The notes under the pieces are model-generated. The model made no database searches, had not been told where the DNA came from, and saw only the letters and a program-made list of their open reading frames with translations. DNA of 64,000 nucleotides from Bacillota bacterium (lineage in GTDB: Bacteria > Bacillota > Clostridia > Lachnospirales > Lachnospiraceae), in the NCBI GenBank assembly GCA_023414355.1, contig JAEZOB010000009.1, forward strand, positions 310,001 through 374,000. The letters run 5' to 3'. Shown here one piece after another: positions 1 to 9,920 of the stretch; position 1 is the first letter of the stretch; every line of letters starts with the position of its first letter. Both the position numbers and the translations under genes were made by a program.

Positions 1-87
1 GAATCATTGGTTGATGTAAGGTTTGGAGATGTTGAAAAGATATTAGAGCGTATTTCGATCAATATGAAGAATAAAGTGAACGAGTAA
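1..87 (+). CDS. C-terminal fragment of an unrecognised protein
   Basis: The first 28 codons of the window are open in frame 1 and stop with TAA at 85-87. The fragment (ending MKNKVNE) is charged and helical in character, but too short to assign. It ends 28 bases before the radical SAM gene, on the same strand, so the two probably share a transcript. If the maturase works on a ribosomal peptide, the complete upstream gene is a candidate partner. It is cut by the window start. Confidence 0.5.
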   Translation, partial: ESLVDVRFGDVEKILERISINMKNKVNE

Positions 88-115
88 CCAATTGGCGAAC
101 TGAAAGAGGAGAATA

Positions 116-1576
116 ATGAACAATATTATAAGCTATCGTACCGATAGAAATCAGGTGGTTCTCCAAAGATCCCGCTTTGCGCATTTGTTCAAGAAGGATG
201 ACAATTTCTGTGTGTTCCATTCACTGACAAGGCGCATGCTCTTCGGTGGGCAGGCTGTGGAGGACCTGTATGAGGCATTGGCATTACCCAGTACATTTGA
301 GCAGACGATGGAGGAGCTTTCTCACAGATATGCAAGGCGGCAGCTGAAACAGCTTATCGCTGAACTTCAGGAAAGACTACTCATAATACAATCACCGGAA
401 GAGGATACAGAGGCTTATCTTCGGCAGTTTAACAGAGGGATCACTCAGTATCACATCCATCACATGTACTTGCTACCGACCTCCGATTGTAATTTCAGAT
501 GTATGTATTGCTTTTTGGAGGATGAGGAGCGTCCTTTGGAACCGGGTTATATGAATCAGGAGACAGCAGAAGCAGCAATACGGATATTTGCTAAGCTCGC
601 CAGAGACAATGGACCTGCCAGTGTGACGATCTATGGCGGAGAACCGCTTTTGAACACTGGGACCACATTCTTCGCTCTGCGCTTTTTGCGACAGCTGCAA
701 AAGGAAGGCGAATTCCCGGAAGGTCTGGATATATCAATGCTCTCCAATGGAAGCTTAGTTGATGATGAGACTGTTCGGGTGCTAAAAGAGACCAACGCGG
801 GGATTGGAATATCGATTGATGGTCCGCGTAATTTACATGATGCAGCCAGGAAAGATTGCATAGGCGCAGGCACCTTTGAAAGTGCTTTAAGAGGGTTTAG
901 ATTACTGCAGAAGGAAGGGTTAAATCCCTCTGTGTCCTGCACGCTGAATGCTTATACCATTCAATTTATGGATGAGATTGTAGATTTTATCATTAACGAT
1001 TTACATCCTGGAGGCATGGGCTTTAACCTGCTGCTTCCGCGCGTCGGAGGGACCGGACCATGCACAGCTATGGATCATGAATTTGCTTCCCGAGAAATTA
1101 TCCGTGCCTTTGAGAGGCTTCGTAGTGCCGGTATTTATGAAGACCGCATGATGCGTCGGGTACGGCCATATGTTGAAAATCGCTTTCAATGCAAGGACTG
1201 TATGGGTGTGGGAGGGCAGATTGTGGTGGGACCCTCAGGTCAGATCGGACCCTGCCAGGCTCTGCTGGGTATGGATGATAAGAAGTACTTTCCTCTTCAT
1301 GTCCGTGATTTTGATACCGACAGCGGTGCACTGACCTCGGACACGATTTACTCCAATTCACTTTTTGACGAATGGCGCCATCGTTTTCCTATGAATATGA
1401 ATGAGTGTGTTGATTGCTTTGCGGTATCAGTATGCGGAGGGGGCTGCCCATACGCTTCTGAGATAGGAAAGGGGTCGATCTGGGAGATTGACGAAAGAGT
1501 TTGTCATCAGGCAAAAAACATACTTGAATGGATGATCTGGGATACATACAAAAACATGACTTCACCACAATCCTGA
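116..1576 (+). CDS. Radical SAM/SPASM protein, probable peptide maturase
   Basis: 486-residue radical SAM enzyme. The CxxxCxxC cluster motif is at residues 125-132 (CNFRCMYC), in front of a typical TIM-barrel core containing a YGGEPLL glycine-rich motif. The C-terminal third carries a SPASM-type set of cysteines (CKDC, GPCQ, CVDC, CGGGCP and a final VCHQ), which would bind auxiliary Fe-S clusters. The first ~115 residues resemble the peptide-binding N-terminal extensions of RiPP maturases. Such enzymes install thioether or other side-chain bonds in ribosomal peptides, but the substrate is not visible here. A GAGGAG ribosome-binding site lies just before the ATG. A small ORF overlaps its 3' end. 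The fold is certain; the substrate class is inferred. Confidence 0.85.
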   Translation: MNNIISYRTDRNQVVLQRSRFAHLFKKDDNFCVFHSLTRRMLFGGQAVEDLYEALALPSTFEQTMEELSHRYARRQLKQLIAELQERLLIIQSPEEDTEAYLRQFNRGITQYHIHHMYLLPTSDCNFRCMYCFLEDEERPLEPGYMNQETAEAAIRIFAKLARDNGPASVTIYGGEPLLNTGTTFFALRFLRQLQKEGEFPEGLDISMLSNGSLVDDETVRVLKETNAGIGISIDGPRNLHDAARKDCIGAGTFESALRGFRLLQKEGLNPSVSCTLNAYTIQFMDEIVDFIINDLHPGGMGFNLLLPRVGGTGPCTAMDHEFASREIIRAFERLRSAGIYEDRMMRRVRPYVENRFQCKDCMGVGGQIVVGPSGQIGPCQALLGMDDKKYFPLHVRDFDTDSGALTSDTIYSNSLFDEWRHRFPMNMNECVDCFAVSVCGGGCPYASEIGKGSIWEIDERVCHQAKNILEWMIWDTYKNMTSPQS

Positions 1577-1695
1577 TTCATTGTTCCTTAACTGAAGAAG
1601 AACAGAAGAGAATCATGGATCAAACACATGGAATGCAGTCTACAGAGGAAATAGCGGGTTTTATTCAATCTGTTATTCCAAAGAATATTGGCTAG
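1528..1695 (+). CDS. Small ORF overlapping the maturase 3' end
   Basis: A 55-codon reading frame opens at ATG 1528 inside the last 49 bases of the radical SAM gene and stops at TAG 1693-1695, in a different frame. The product starts MDDLGYIQKHDF, has one cysteine, and ends in FIQSVIPKNIG. No good ribosome-binding site precedes 1528. An internal ATG at 1615 would give 26 residues with only a weak AAGAG. It could be a small partner or substrate peptide, the remnant of a longer gene, or an accidental ORF. I do not recognise the sequence. Confidence 0.35.
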   Translation: MDDLGYIQKHDFTTILIHCSLTEEEQKRIMDQTHGMQSTEEIAGFIQSVIPKNIG

Positions 1696-1754
1696 TATAC
1701 TGGGTTAGATTTCGTAATGGATGTCGGTAAATTAATTGAAAATGCATTATTATT

Positions 1755-1787
1755 AAGGTCTGTATCAATTTGATACAGGCCTTTTTG
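1755..1787 (+). terminator. Rho-independent terminator
   Basis: Stem AAGGTCTGTATCAA pairs with TTGATACAGGCCTT around a one-base centre and is followed by a T-run. It ends the radical SAM transcript ahead of the ABC operon. Confidence 0.85.
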
Positions 1788-1945
1788 GCATATCATCGAA
1801 GGTTCTGGTAAATATGACGAAAAACCTTGCGTATATTCACATTTATACATGTAGATATCACAAATTACCATGTCTATACAAAGTTTCCAATGATACAATA
1901 AATTCAGTTCTTAAAGAACAAAAGTATAGAGGAGGATTGTAGTAT

Positions 1946-3280
1946 ATGAGAAAAAGACTATTAAGTGTATTGGTAATTTTGACTATGACAGCTTCACTCC
2001 TGGTTGGTTGTGGAAAGAGCACAGCAAGCACATCCAGTGAAGAACCAAGTGCTACAAAGACGGATACAGCAGCAACAGCAGCACCTACTGAGGCAGCAGC
2101 TGCCGCACCCGCTGAAAAAGTAACAATTTCTTATGGTGTATGGGATACCAATCAGGCAACATTACTTCAACAACTGGCAGATAGCTTTGAAGCTGAAACC
2201 GGTATTCATGTAGATATTCAGGTGACCGGTTGGTCAGACTATTGGACAGCCTTAGAAGCAGCTGCAACAGGCGGGTCCTTACCGGATACCTTCTGGATGC
2301 ATTCCAATAATATTTACTACTACGCATCCAATAATCAGCTTTTAGATTTAACCGGCTATATCGATAGCAGCGAAGCAATTGATCTGGCTAATTATCCTGA
2401 GGGCTTAGGCAAGATTTATAATCTGAATGGTAAGCAATACGCAATTCCGAAGGATTACGATACGATCGGCTTATGGTACAACAAGACTATGTTTGATGCA
2501 GCCGGCGTGGCTTACCCCAATGATACCTGGACCTGGGATGATATGAAGGAAGCTGCAAAGAAGCTGACCAAAGCTGACGGAACTCAGTATGGTATTCTTT
2601 CACCTCTTCACAGCCAGGAAGGCTATTATAACTTCGTATATCAGAACGGCGGAACGATTGTAACTGCTGATAAAAAATCCGGTTATGATGATCCTAAGAC
2701 AATTGAAGCAATGGAATATTGCTTTAACCTTGTAAGAGAAGGCCTTTCTCCTGCAATTACCGATGATGCAGCAAGAGGAGAAGCGTTCCAGAATGGTTTG
2801 GTAGCTATGGCACTCTTTGGTTCCTGGAACCTGTCCGGTTTTGCAGCAAATGAATATATCGCAAAGAATTGTGATGTGGCAGTACTTCCTAAATCAAATA
2901 ATGGCGGTCAAGCTTCTATATTCAACGGACTTGGTAATGCGATTGCAGCAAATACCACACATCCTGATGAATGCTGGAAATGGATTGAGTATTTAAGCAC
3001 GGAAGCAGGACAAAAGAAACAGGCAGAGCTTGGTATTGCTATCTCGGCATTCAATGGAACAGCAGATGCTTGGACAGCAGCATATCCGCAGTTCAATGTG
3101 AAGGCTTATCTGGATATGGTCAGCTATGCACAGATCAGACCTTATACCAATCAGACAAGTATATGGGAAGACAAAGCTTATGAATTATTAACTGATGTCT
3201 ATAATAATGGCGGTGATGTGGCAGGGGCTTGTAAGAATGTAGCAGCAATGATGAATGAGGCAATCGCTCAGGAGCAGTAA
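1946..3280 (+). CDS. ABC sugar-binding lipoprotein (family 1)
   Basis: 444-residue extracellular solute-binding protein of the MalE/UgpB type. The signal peptide ends in a lipobox (LLVGC, lipid-modified Cys22). A Thr/Ala/Glu-rich linker (about residues 25-55) follows, then a mature domain starting ISYGVWDTNQ. It captures an oligosaccharide outside the membrane and delivers it to the two permeases that follow. No ATPase gene lies in the cluster, so a shared MsmK-type ATPase elsewhere is expected. The gene starts at ATG after AGAGGAGG. Linkage to a GH36 alpha-galactosidase suggests raffinose, stachyose or melibiose as substrate; that specificity is inferred from context. Confidence 0.93.
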   Translation: MRKRLLSVLVILTMTASLLVGCGKSTASTSSEEPSATKTDTAATAAPTEAAAAAPAEKVTISYGVWDTNQATLLQQLADSFEAETGIHVDIQVTGWSDYWTALEAAATGGSLPDTFWMHSNNIYYYASNNQLLDLTGYIDSSEAIDLANYPEGLGKIYNLNGKQYAIPKDYDTIGLWYNKTMFDAAGVAYPNDTWTWDDMKEAAKKLTKADGTQYGILSPLHSQEGYYNFVYQNGGTIVTADKKSGYDDPKTIEAMEYCFNLVREGLSPAITDDAARGEAFQNGLVAMALFGSWNLSGFAANEYIAKNCDVAVLPKSNNGGQASIFNGLGNAIAANTTHPDECWKWIEYLSTEAGQKKQAELGIAISAFNGTADAWTAAYPQFNVKAYLDMVSYAQIRPYTNQTSIWEDKAYELLTDVYNNGGDVAGACKNVAAMMNEAIAQEQ

Positions 3281-3290
3281 TCGCGAACAA

Positions 3291-3330
3291 TGAAAGGGGC
3301 GGCAGCCTTTATGGCTGCCGTAACTTTTCA
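3291..3330 (+). terminator. Intercistronic hairpin after the binding-protein gene
   Basis: CGGCAGCC and GGCTGCCG form a strong stem around a TTTAT loop, with outer TGAAA/TTTCA pairing. It sits between the binding-protein and permease genes. Such hairpins usually protect or partly terminate the message so that the binding protein is made in excess. There is only a short T-run, so full termination is doubtful. Confidence 0.6.
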
Positions 3331-3427
3331 TATATAGGTATCATGTGTTTTTGTGGTACCGGTTATGAAGGTATTGGCTATCATTTACCGGAAGTGTTTC
3401 TAAGCTTCAGCTTTAGGAGGATGAATT

Positions 3428-4351
3428 GTGACAGATTACAAACAGGCTACTGGAAAGAAAAGAATTCCGCGAAATGTTTTGAATGAATGGAAGTGGGCTT
3501 ATATCATGATAGCACCAACCATAATCGGATTATTCATATTAAACATCATCCCGATTATACAGACGGTCTATCTGAGTTTTTTTAAAAGCGGTGCCTTTGG
3601 GAAAGGGAATATCTTTATCGGTCTTGATAATTATCATAAAATGTTCTCCGATGTACAAACCTGGTATTCGGTAAGGAATACTCTGGTTTATACCTGTCTG
3701 GTGGTTCCGTTGACAATCCTGATTGCTTTGATTATTGCGGTAGTATTGAATAAGAAAATCATAGGAAAAGGGATTTATAGAACGATCTATTTTATACCGA
3801 TGGTTGCGGCACCGGCTGCGGTAACGATGGTATGGAAATGGCTATATAATTATAATTTTGGATTTATTAATCATGCACTCACCAGCTTAGGTTTGGAAAA
3901 AGTAAAATGGATAGAAAATCCCAGTATCTCCCTAGACTCCATTGCGGTGATCGGAATATGGAGTTTAATCGGCTACTGTATGGTAATTTTATTGGCTGGT
4001 CTGCAGGAAATACCAAAAGATTATTACGAAGCAAGTAACATAGACGGTGCATCAGCACTCAAGCAGTTTTTTAATATCACATTACCCTTGGTATCTCCGA
4101 TCATATTTTTTGTTGCTGTAACCAGTATCATCACGGCAATGCAGGTATTTGACGTGATCTATATGATGATCGATGTGGCAAATCCTGCATATAACAGTAC
4201 GGTTTCCTTGGTTTATCTGTTTTATAATAACTCATTTAAATATACGAATAAGGGATACGGTTCAGCTATTGTTGTGTTGCTTTTAGCAATTATTATGATG
4301 ATTACGGTAATTCAGATGAAAGCCCAAAAGAAATGGGTCAATTATATGTAA
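3428..4351 (+). CDS. ABC sugar permease, MalF type
   Basis: 307-residue integral membrane protein with about six transmembrane segments. The first is near residues 25-48. The conserved cytoplasmic EAA loop, which docks the ATPase, reads YYEASNIDGAS near residues 200-215. The GTG start at 3428 is chosen because AGGAGG lies 7 bases upstream. It is the first of two permeases in the importer served by the upstream lipoprotein. Confidence 0.92.
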   Translation: MTDYKQATGKKRIPRNVLNEWKWAYIMIAPTIIGLFILNIIPIIQTVYLSFFKSGAFGKGNIFIGLDNYHKMFSDVQTWYSVRNTLVYTCLVVPLTILIALIIAVVLNKKIIGKGIYRTIYFIPMVAAPAAVTMVWKWLYNYNFGFINHALTSLGLEKVKWIENPSISLDSIAVIGIWSLIGYCMVILLAGLQEIPKDYYEASNIDGASALKQFFNITLPLVSPIIFFVAVTSIITAMQVFDVIYMMIDVANPAYNSTVSLVYLFYNNSFKYTNKGYGSAIVVLLLAIIMMITVIQMKAQKKWVNYM

Positions 4352-4427
4352 AATCATTGCAAGCTTACATAGTTGAGTCTGTTCTCACTTTGAATAGTAC
4401 TCAAAACGAGAAAGGTTTGGGTTTAGT

Positions 4428-5258
4428 ATGAAAAAAAAGATATTGATTTCACATATCATCATTCATATATGGCTTATTTTGGGAGCAATTATTATGGTGT
4501 TCCCCTTTGTATGGATGGTACTTACTTCACTAAAGACGGTCACGGAATCGACTTCCATGAATCCCTATGTTATATTTCCGACAATTCCACAGTGGAAGAA
4601 CTTTGTTACGGTGTGGCTAAATAATGATTTTATTCAATTGTATATTAATACGTTCCTAATGATCGTTTCCCGCGTGCTTTGTGCTGTTTTCTTCTCGGCT
4701 ATGGCTGCATATGCATTTGCACGACTGCAATTTCCCGGTAAGAATTTTTTCTTTGGTTTAGTTCTATTTCAGATGATGGTTCCGGTGCAGATCTTCATCA
4801 TTCCTCAGTACTTAATGGTAGATTTTCTGAACATAAGAAATACAGTTTTTGCATTATTGTTCCCGGGACTGGTAAGTGCGTTCGGAACCTTCCTGCTCAG
4901 ACAATTCTTTATGGGACTGCCAAAAGAATTAGAGGAGTCTGCAAAACTCGATGGCTGTAATGTGTGGAAGACCTTCTGGAGGATTATGCTTCCGCTGACG
5001 AAGTCGGGACTTGTCGCTCTTGCTATTTTCACTTCGCTATTTGCATTCAAAGACTTAATGTGGCCTTTGATTGTAAATAACCAATCAAATGCGGCAACCT
5101 TATCATCCGCACTTTCAAAAATACAAAGCGCGTATTCAGTAAAATATCCGGAATTAATGGCAGCATCCGTATTAGCAATCTGGCCTATGATGCTGATCTA
5201 TATTATTTTCCAAAAGCAATTTATTGAAGGTATTGCGACTAGCGGAGGAAAGCTATAG
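4428..5258 (+). CDS. ABC sugar permease, MalG type
   Basis: 276-residue membrane protein, second subunit of the same importer. It has about six transmembrane segments and an EAA loop (LEESAKLDGCN, near residues 165-180). Length and organisation are typical of MalG/MsmG permeases. It is separated by 76 bases from the first permease and by 33 bases from the alpha-galactosidase gene, consistent with one operon. Confidence 0.92.
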   Translation: MKKKILISHIIIHIWLILGAIIMVFPFVWMVLTSLKTVTESTSMNPYVIFPTIPQWKNFVTVWLNNDFIQLYINTFLMIVSRVLCAVFFSAMAAYAFARLQFPGKNFFFGLVLFQMMVPVQIFIIPQYLMVDFLNIRNTVFALLFPGLVSAFGTFLLRQFFMGLPKELEESAKLDGCNVWKTFWRIMLPLTKSGLVALAIFTSLFAFKDLMWPLIVNNQSNAATLSSALSKIQSAYSVKYPELMAASVLAIWPMMLIYIIFQKQFIEGIATSGGKL

Positions 5259-5291
5259 GAATAAAATACTTTCATACCAGGAGGAAAAAAA

Positions 5292-7484
5292 TTGGCTATA
5301 CAATATAGTGAAGCAGATCAGGAATTTAAGCTACTTACAAGAAATTCATCTTATCATATCAAAATCGGACCGTATCAAACCTTATTGCACCTTTACTATG
5401 GGAAGAGGGTCGATAGTAATCTGGATTATTTAATACAGACTATGGATCGAAGCCATTGTGGTAATCCTAATGAGGCGGGCAGAGACAGAACCTTCTCTAT
5501 GGACACCCAACTTCAGGAATATTCTACTTTTGGTATGGGGGATTTTCGTGTCTCCTGCCTGGATGTCATTCATAGTGATGGCAGCTGTGCGGCTGACTTA
5601 AGGTATCAAGCCCATATAATTACGGAAGGGAAATATCAGCTGGAGAATCTGCCTGCAGTTTATGAGACAGAGGATGTTCCTATGCAGACTTTGATCATTA
5701 CCTGTCGGGATACCGTGACAGAATTAGAGGTGGATCTTTACTATGGAGTGGTTGAGAAATACGACATCATTACGAGAGCTGCGAAGATAAGGAATGTTGG
5801 TAAGGAAGCCTTTGAACTGACAAAGGCAATGTCCTCCTGCCTGGACTTTCCGAATCATCATTTTGATTTAATTCATTTTTATGGAAAACATGCCATGGAA
5901 AGAGAGATGGACAGAGTTACTGTCGGACATGCAAAGCTTTCGGTAGAAAGCATGCGCGGTACAAGCGGACATCAACATAATCCGTTTTTCGTAATTGCGG
6001 ATCACAATACAACAGAAATGTATGGAGAATGCTATGGCTTCTCTTTATTATACAGTGGTAATTTCCAAGCACAGATAGAAGTGGATCAGATCGGTCAGAC
6101 GAGAATTGCGATGGGAATTCATCCGGGCTTCTTTCGCTATGAAGTAAAGCCGGGACAGGAATTTGTTACTCCTGAAGTAGTCATGTGTTATTCCACAGAT
6201 GGTCTAAAGAAGCTTTCCCATCTTTATCATAAGCTCTATCGGAATAATCTGTGCAGAGGTAGATTTAAGGATACCCGCAGACCGATCCTGATTAATAATT
6301 GGGAAGCAACCTATTTTGACTTTAATACGGAAAAGCTGGTGCAAATCGCGAAGTCAGCTTCAGAATTAGGGATCGAGCTATTGGTTATGGATGATGGTTG
6401 GTTCGGAAATAGAAATGATGATTTTTCCGGCCTTGGAGATTGGATCCCAAATACGAAAAAACTGAATAGTACGCTGACGGAGCTTTGTGATAGAGTCAAT
6501 GCAGTAGGGATGAAATTTGGAGTTTGGTTTGAACCGGAGATGGTAAATGAGGATAGTGATTTATACAGAGCGCACCCGGATTGGTGCCTGCAGATCCCGA
6601 ACAGACCTATAACCAGATGCAGAAATCAGCTCGTTCTTGATCTGTCCAGGGAGGATGTCAGAGATTATATCTATGATGCAATTTCCTCTGTTTTAAAGAG
6701 CACCAATATTGAATACATAAAATGGGATTTTAATCGAAGTATAGCTGAAGTTTGGTCTGCAAAGAAGGATGCGAAGCATCAGGGACAGGTGTTTCATGAT
6801 TATATTCTTGGTTTATACAGCCTGCTCGAGCGCTTAACAGGAGATTATCCCTATGTTCTTTTTGAAGGCTGTTCCAGCGGCGGAGGACGTTATGATGCAG
6901 GAATGCTTTATTATGTACCTCAGATTTGGTGCTCCGATAATACGGACTCCTTCGAACGTCTTAAGATACAATACGGGACCTCCTTTGGGTATCCGATCAG
7001 CACAGTAGGAAGTCATGTATCTGCCGTTCCGAATCATCAGACAGGCAGAATAACTCCATTTCATACCCGCGGCGTAGTAGCGATGGCAGGAACCTTTGGC
7101 TACGAGCTGGATGTGAACTCATTATCCATAGAGGAAAAAGAGCAGATCAAACAGCAGGTTGCACTCTATAAACGCAATTATGAAGTGATCAATCGCGGAG
7201 AGTATTATCGTCTGACCAACCCGTATGAAAATGATATTTTCACTGCCTGGCAGATGGTTTCAGAGGATAAGGAGCAAAGTCTTCTGAGCGTAGTGTTTCA
7301 TCAGAGCCATGCCAATGCAAATTTTAACATTATTACACTAATGGGGCTAGAGGAAAAAGCCTTCTACCAACTGAACGGAGATAAGGTATATACAGGGGAA
7401 GCACTGATGAATGCCGGTTTGGTGCTCCCTATCCCGTGGGGTGACTATCAGGCATATCAGTATGAGATCAGGATGTGCAAATAG
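5292..7484 (+). CDS. Alpha-galactosidase, GH36
   Basis: 730-residue GH36 enzyme that removes terminal alpha-1,6-galactose from melibiose and raffinose-family sugars. Order: N-terminal beta-sandwich (to about residue 320), (beta/alpha)8 catalytic barrel, C-terminal sandwich. Visible motifs are WFEPEMVNEDSDL, KWDFNR with the nucleophile Asp479, and WCSDNTD with the acid/base Asp549. CSSGGGRYDAG lies between them. There is no signal peptide, so it is cytoplasmic and acts on sugars brought in by the upstream importer. The start is TTG, supported by AGGAGG about 7 bases upstream. Length matches the ~730 residues of bacterial AgaA/RafA. Confidence 0.96.
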   Translation: MAIQYSEADQEFKLLTRNSSYHIKIGPYQTLLHLYYGKRVDSNLDYLIQTMDRSHCGNPNEAGRDRTFSMDTQLQEYSTFGMGDFRVSCLDVIHSDGSCAADLRYQAHIITEGKYQLENLPAVYETEDVPMQTLIITCRDTVTELEVDLYYGVVEKYDIITRAAKIRNVGKEAFELTKAMSSCLDFPNHHFDLIHFYGKHAMEREMDRVTVGHAKLSVESMRGTSGHQHNPFFVIADHNTTEMYGECYGFSLLYSGNFQAQIEVDQIGQTRIAMGIHPGFFRYEVKPGQEFVTPEVVMCYSTDGLKKLSHLYHKLYRNNLCRGRFKDTRRPILINNWEATYFDFNTEKLVQIAKSASELGIELLVMDDGWFGNRNDDFSGLGDWIPNTKKLNSTLTELCDRVNAVGMKFGVWFEPEMVNEDSDLYRAHPDWCLQIPNRPITRCRNQLVLDLSREDVRDYIYDAISSVLKSTNIEYIKWDFNRSIAEVWSAKKDAKHQGQVFHDYILGLYSLLERLTGDYPYVLFEGCSSGGGRYDAGMLYYVPQIWCSDNTDSFERLKIQYGTSFGYPISTVGSHVSAVPNHQTGRITPFHTRGVVAMAGTFGYELDVNSLSIEEKEQIKQQVALYKRNYEVINRGEYYRLTNPYENDIFTAWQMVSEDKEQSLLSVVFHQSHANANFNIITLMGLEEKAFYQLNGDKVYTGEALMNAGLVLPIPWGDYQAYQYEIRMCK

Positions 7485-7658
7485 GATTTATAATCAGTGT
7501 TATTCTTAATAGATTTCGAAACGATATCCGATTAATTAATATTACTGGCTTTTATGAATTTTTCGCTCTTACTCAACATATTAATCGAGTCGTTTATTAG
7601 ATTATTATTTCGAATGCGGTTCATTTCCATACGGATTGAATGAATTAGGAGAGAAAAG

Positions 7659-9839
7659 ATGCTGAAAGATAAGGAAGAAAACTTAATTATGGATCATTTC
7701 ATAAAAAGCATAGTAAGAAATAACATTGTAAGAAATCATGATAAAGGAAAGACAGGAAAGAGTAGTAATCAGCAGAAAAATTTTGTGGTTCGTTTCATAG
7801 ATAAAATACAGACAAAACTAATTCTGATTTTTTTTATACCGGTGATACTGATGGCTATTCTGGGTGCAATTTCGTACATACAGTCTTCTAACGGTTTAAA
7901 TAAAAAGTATGAAGATGCAACCAGGACCAGCCTTGCTATGATGGGAGATTATTTGACTTTAGGCTTTGGATCAATAGAATCAAAGGCAAATATTTTAACC
8001 TCAGATAATGATATTAAGAGATACTATTCCGGATATTATGATGATTCGACTGTTGAGAAGCTTTCCACCTTTAGGGATATAAAAGCATATATCTTTGCAA
8101 ATGTTTCCTCGGAGCAGTATATCGGGAACATCTGTATCTTTGGAAGCCATGGTGACGGGATTGCAACCAGCGGCAAAATAGCAAATATTCATTATGAAGA
8201 ATTCGCAGCTTCTGAGCTGGCCAATCAACTGAAGTCTCTTGGTCAAAAGGGCCTTTGGGTAGGTTATCATAAGGCTATGGATGAGAAAATGAATAATGTC
8301 AGTAGTGACTATAGCCTGAGTTATATCAGAAGCTTTAGTTACGATCTGAAGAATAAACAGATCGGTTATATTGTGTTTGATGTATCGAATGAGTATGTGG
8401 AAGAAGCCCTGGAGAATATGAATTTGGCGAAAGGTAGTATGATTGGCTGTGTAATCAACGGTGAAAAAGAGATTTTGAAGGGTGCAGCTACAGATGACTT
8501 TCAATTTGCCAAACAGCCCTTTTTTCAAGCTGCATTAACTTCGGAAGAAAGCCTGGGAGATCAATATGTTACCTATAACAACATAGATTACTTATTTATC
8601 TATCAAAAGCTAAGCATCGGAAACAGTATCCTTTGTGCATTGGTTCCAAAATCTGAAATCATTGCGGAAGCGAATCAAATCAGAAATACGACGATTCTTG
8701 TAACAATTATTGCGGGCATCATAGTTACAATCATTGGTACCTTGGTAGCAAGAAGCTTCGGCCTGGATATCAGTAGAATCAATCAGGTATTACATCTGGC
8801 AGCAGAGGGGGATTTATCGCATACGGTTCAAATTACACGAAAGGATGAATTACGAATTCTGTCTGACAGTATTAATCATATGATGGAGAGTATGAAATCC
8901 CTGATTCATAAGATGACAGACGTGAGCAATCAGGTTATGGGATCCTCAGGCAATGTTGCGCAAAACTCCGGGTTACTGCTCACAGGCTCGGAGAGTCTGC
9001 TCACAGGAATTCATGATATGGAGAAGGGGATTGTACAACAAGCAGAAGATGCAGAACATTGTCTGGAACAAATGTCAGCCTTATCCGGGGAAATTAATCA
9101 TATTTATGATCAGGTAAATGCCATTGTGATGGTTTCAAAGGATACCGGAGATATGATTTCGCAGGGGCTTCAGACCATGGACAACCTTGGAGCGAAAGTG
9201 AATAATACGTCAGAGATTACGAAGGTAGTGATATCAGACATAGGGGACCTCGAATTTGATTCCAGGGAGATTGATCATATTGTCGGAACCATCGGAGCGA
9301 TTGCAAGACAGACCAATTTACTCAGCCTGAATGCATCAATCGAAGCCGCCAGAGCAGGAGAAGCCGGACGAGGGTTTTCGGTCGTTGCTGAGGAAATTAG
9401 AATGCTTGCGCATCAGTCAAATGAGGCTGTAAAACAGATAGATAAAATAATTAAGAAAATCCAAACACAGACGATAGTAACAGTAGAATCGGCAAGACAG
9501 GCGGAGAGTGTCGTCCTGAGTCAGGAAGAGGCATTGAATAGTTCGATCAGGACATATTCGGAAATTAAGGATCGGGTAGATGTCCTGACGAGTCATATCA
9601 AACAGATTACTAATTTCATGAAGAACATGGAACACTCAAAAGACAGTACCTTGAAATCAATCGAAAACATATCCTCTACCTTAGAGGAGACAACTGCGAT
9701 GGCAGGTGAATTTAGTGAAACAGTCTTTGGACAAAAGCAGGCAGTCGAAGTGCTTGATAAGGCTGCTTCAAAATTACAGAAGAATGCGGATTATCTTCAG
9801 GACGCTGTAAGTGTATTCAAAGTGAAGGAAGTGATGTAA
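7659..9839 (+). CDS. Methyl-accepting chemotaxis protein
   Basis: 726-residue chemoreceptor. It has a cytoplasmic N-terminal tail of about 50 residues, TM1 (about 53-75), an extracellular sensor region of roughly 270 residues, TM2 (about 345-367) and a HAMP domain. A long coiled-coil signalling domain follows, with the conserved hairpin tip (RQTNLLSLNASIEAARAGE) near residues 550-570 that contacts CheA and CheW. AGGAGA precedes the ATG. Its place after the galactoside operon suggests a sugar or binding-protein signal, but nothing in the sequence shows the ligand. The basic N-terminal tail is longer than usual. Confidence 0.94.
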   Translation: MLKDKEENLIMDHFIKSIVRNNIVRNHDKGKTGKSSNQQKNFVVRFIDKIQTKLILIFFIPVILMAILGAISYIQSSNGLNKKYEDATRTSLAMMGDYLTLGFGSIESKANILTSDNDIKRYYSGYYDDSTVEKLSTFRDIKAYIFANVSSEQYIGNICIFGSHGDGIATSGKIANIHYEEFAASELANQLKSLGQKGLWVGYHKAMDEKMNNVSSDYSLSYIRSFSYDLKNKQIGYIVFDVSNEYVEEALENMNLAKGSMIGCVINGEKEILKGAATDDFQFAKQPFFQAALTSEESLGDQYVTYNNIDYLFIYQKLSIGNSILCALVPKSEIIAEANQIRNTTILVTIIAGIIVTIIGTLVARSFGLDISRINQVLHLAAEGDLSHTVQITRKDELRILSDSINHMMESMKSLIHKMTDVSNQVMGSSGNVAQNSGLLLTGSESLLTGIHDMEKGIVQQAEDAEHCLEQMSALSGEINHIYDQVNAIVMVSKDTGDMISQGLQTMDNLGAKVNNTSEITKVVISDIGDLEFDSREIDHIVGTIGAIARQTNLLSLNASIEAARAGEAGRGFSVVAEEIRMLAHQSNEAVKQIDKIIKKIQTQTIVTVESARQAESVVLSQEEALNSSIRTYSEIKDRVDVLTSHIKQITNFMKNMEHSKDSTLKSIENISSTLEETTAMAGEFSETVFGQKQAVEVLDKAASKLQKNADYLQDAVSVFKVKEVM

Positions 9840-9847
9840 TAAAAAAA

Positions 9848-9884
9848 TGGGGCGTGCAATATCTGTGCACTGCCCCGTTTAGCT
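9848..9884 (+). terminator. Hairpin between convergent genes
   Basis: GGGGC-GTGCA pairs with TGCAC-TGCCCC (outer stem GGGGC/GCCCC). An A-run lies on the left flank and only a weak T-run on the right. The position between the chemoreceptor and the convergent AraC gene fits a terminator, best for the minus strand where the A-run reads as T. Confidence 0.6.
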
Positions 9885-9920
9885 TATAATTGTTAAATTC
9901 TTTCTAATTAAAGAACACCT

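Noticed and set aside
1692..1898. 68-codon minus-strand frame between the radical SAM and ABC genes
   Set aside because: It crosses the terminator stem and a promoter region, and no ribosome-binding site precedes its start.
8001..8528. 175-codon minus-strand frame opposite the chemoreceptor gene
   Set aside because: It lies entirely in a well-supported gene and is unusually rich in Ile and His, as reversed frames often are.
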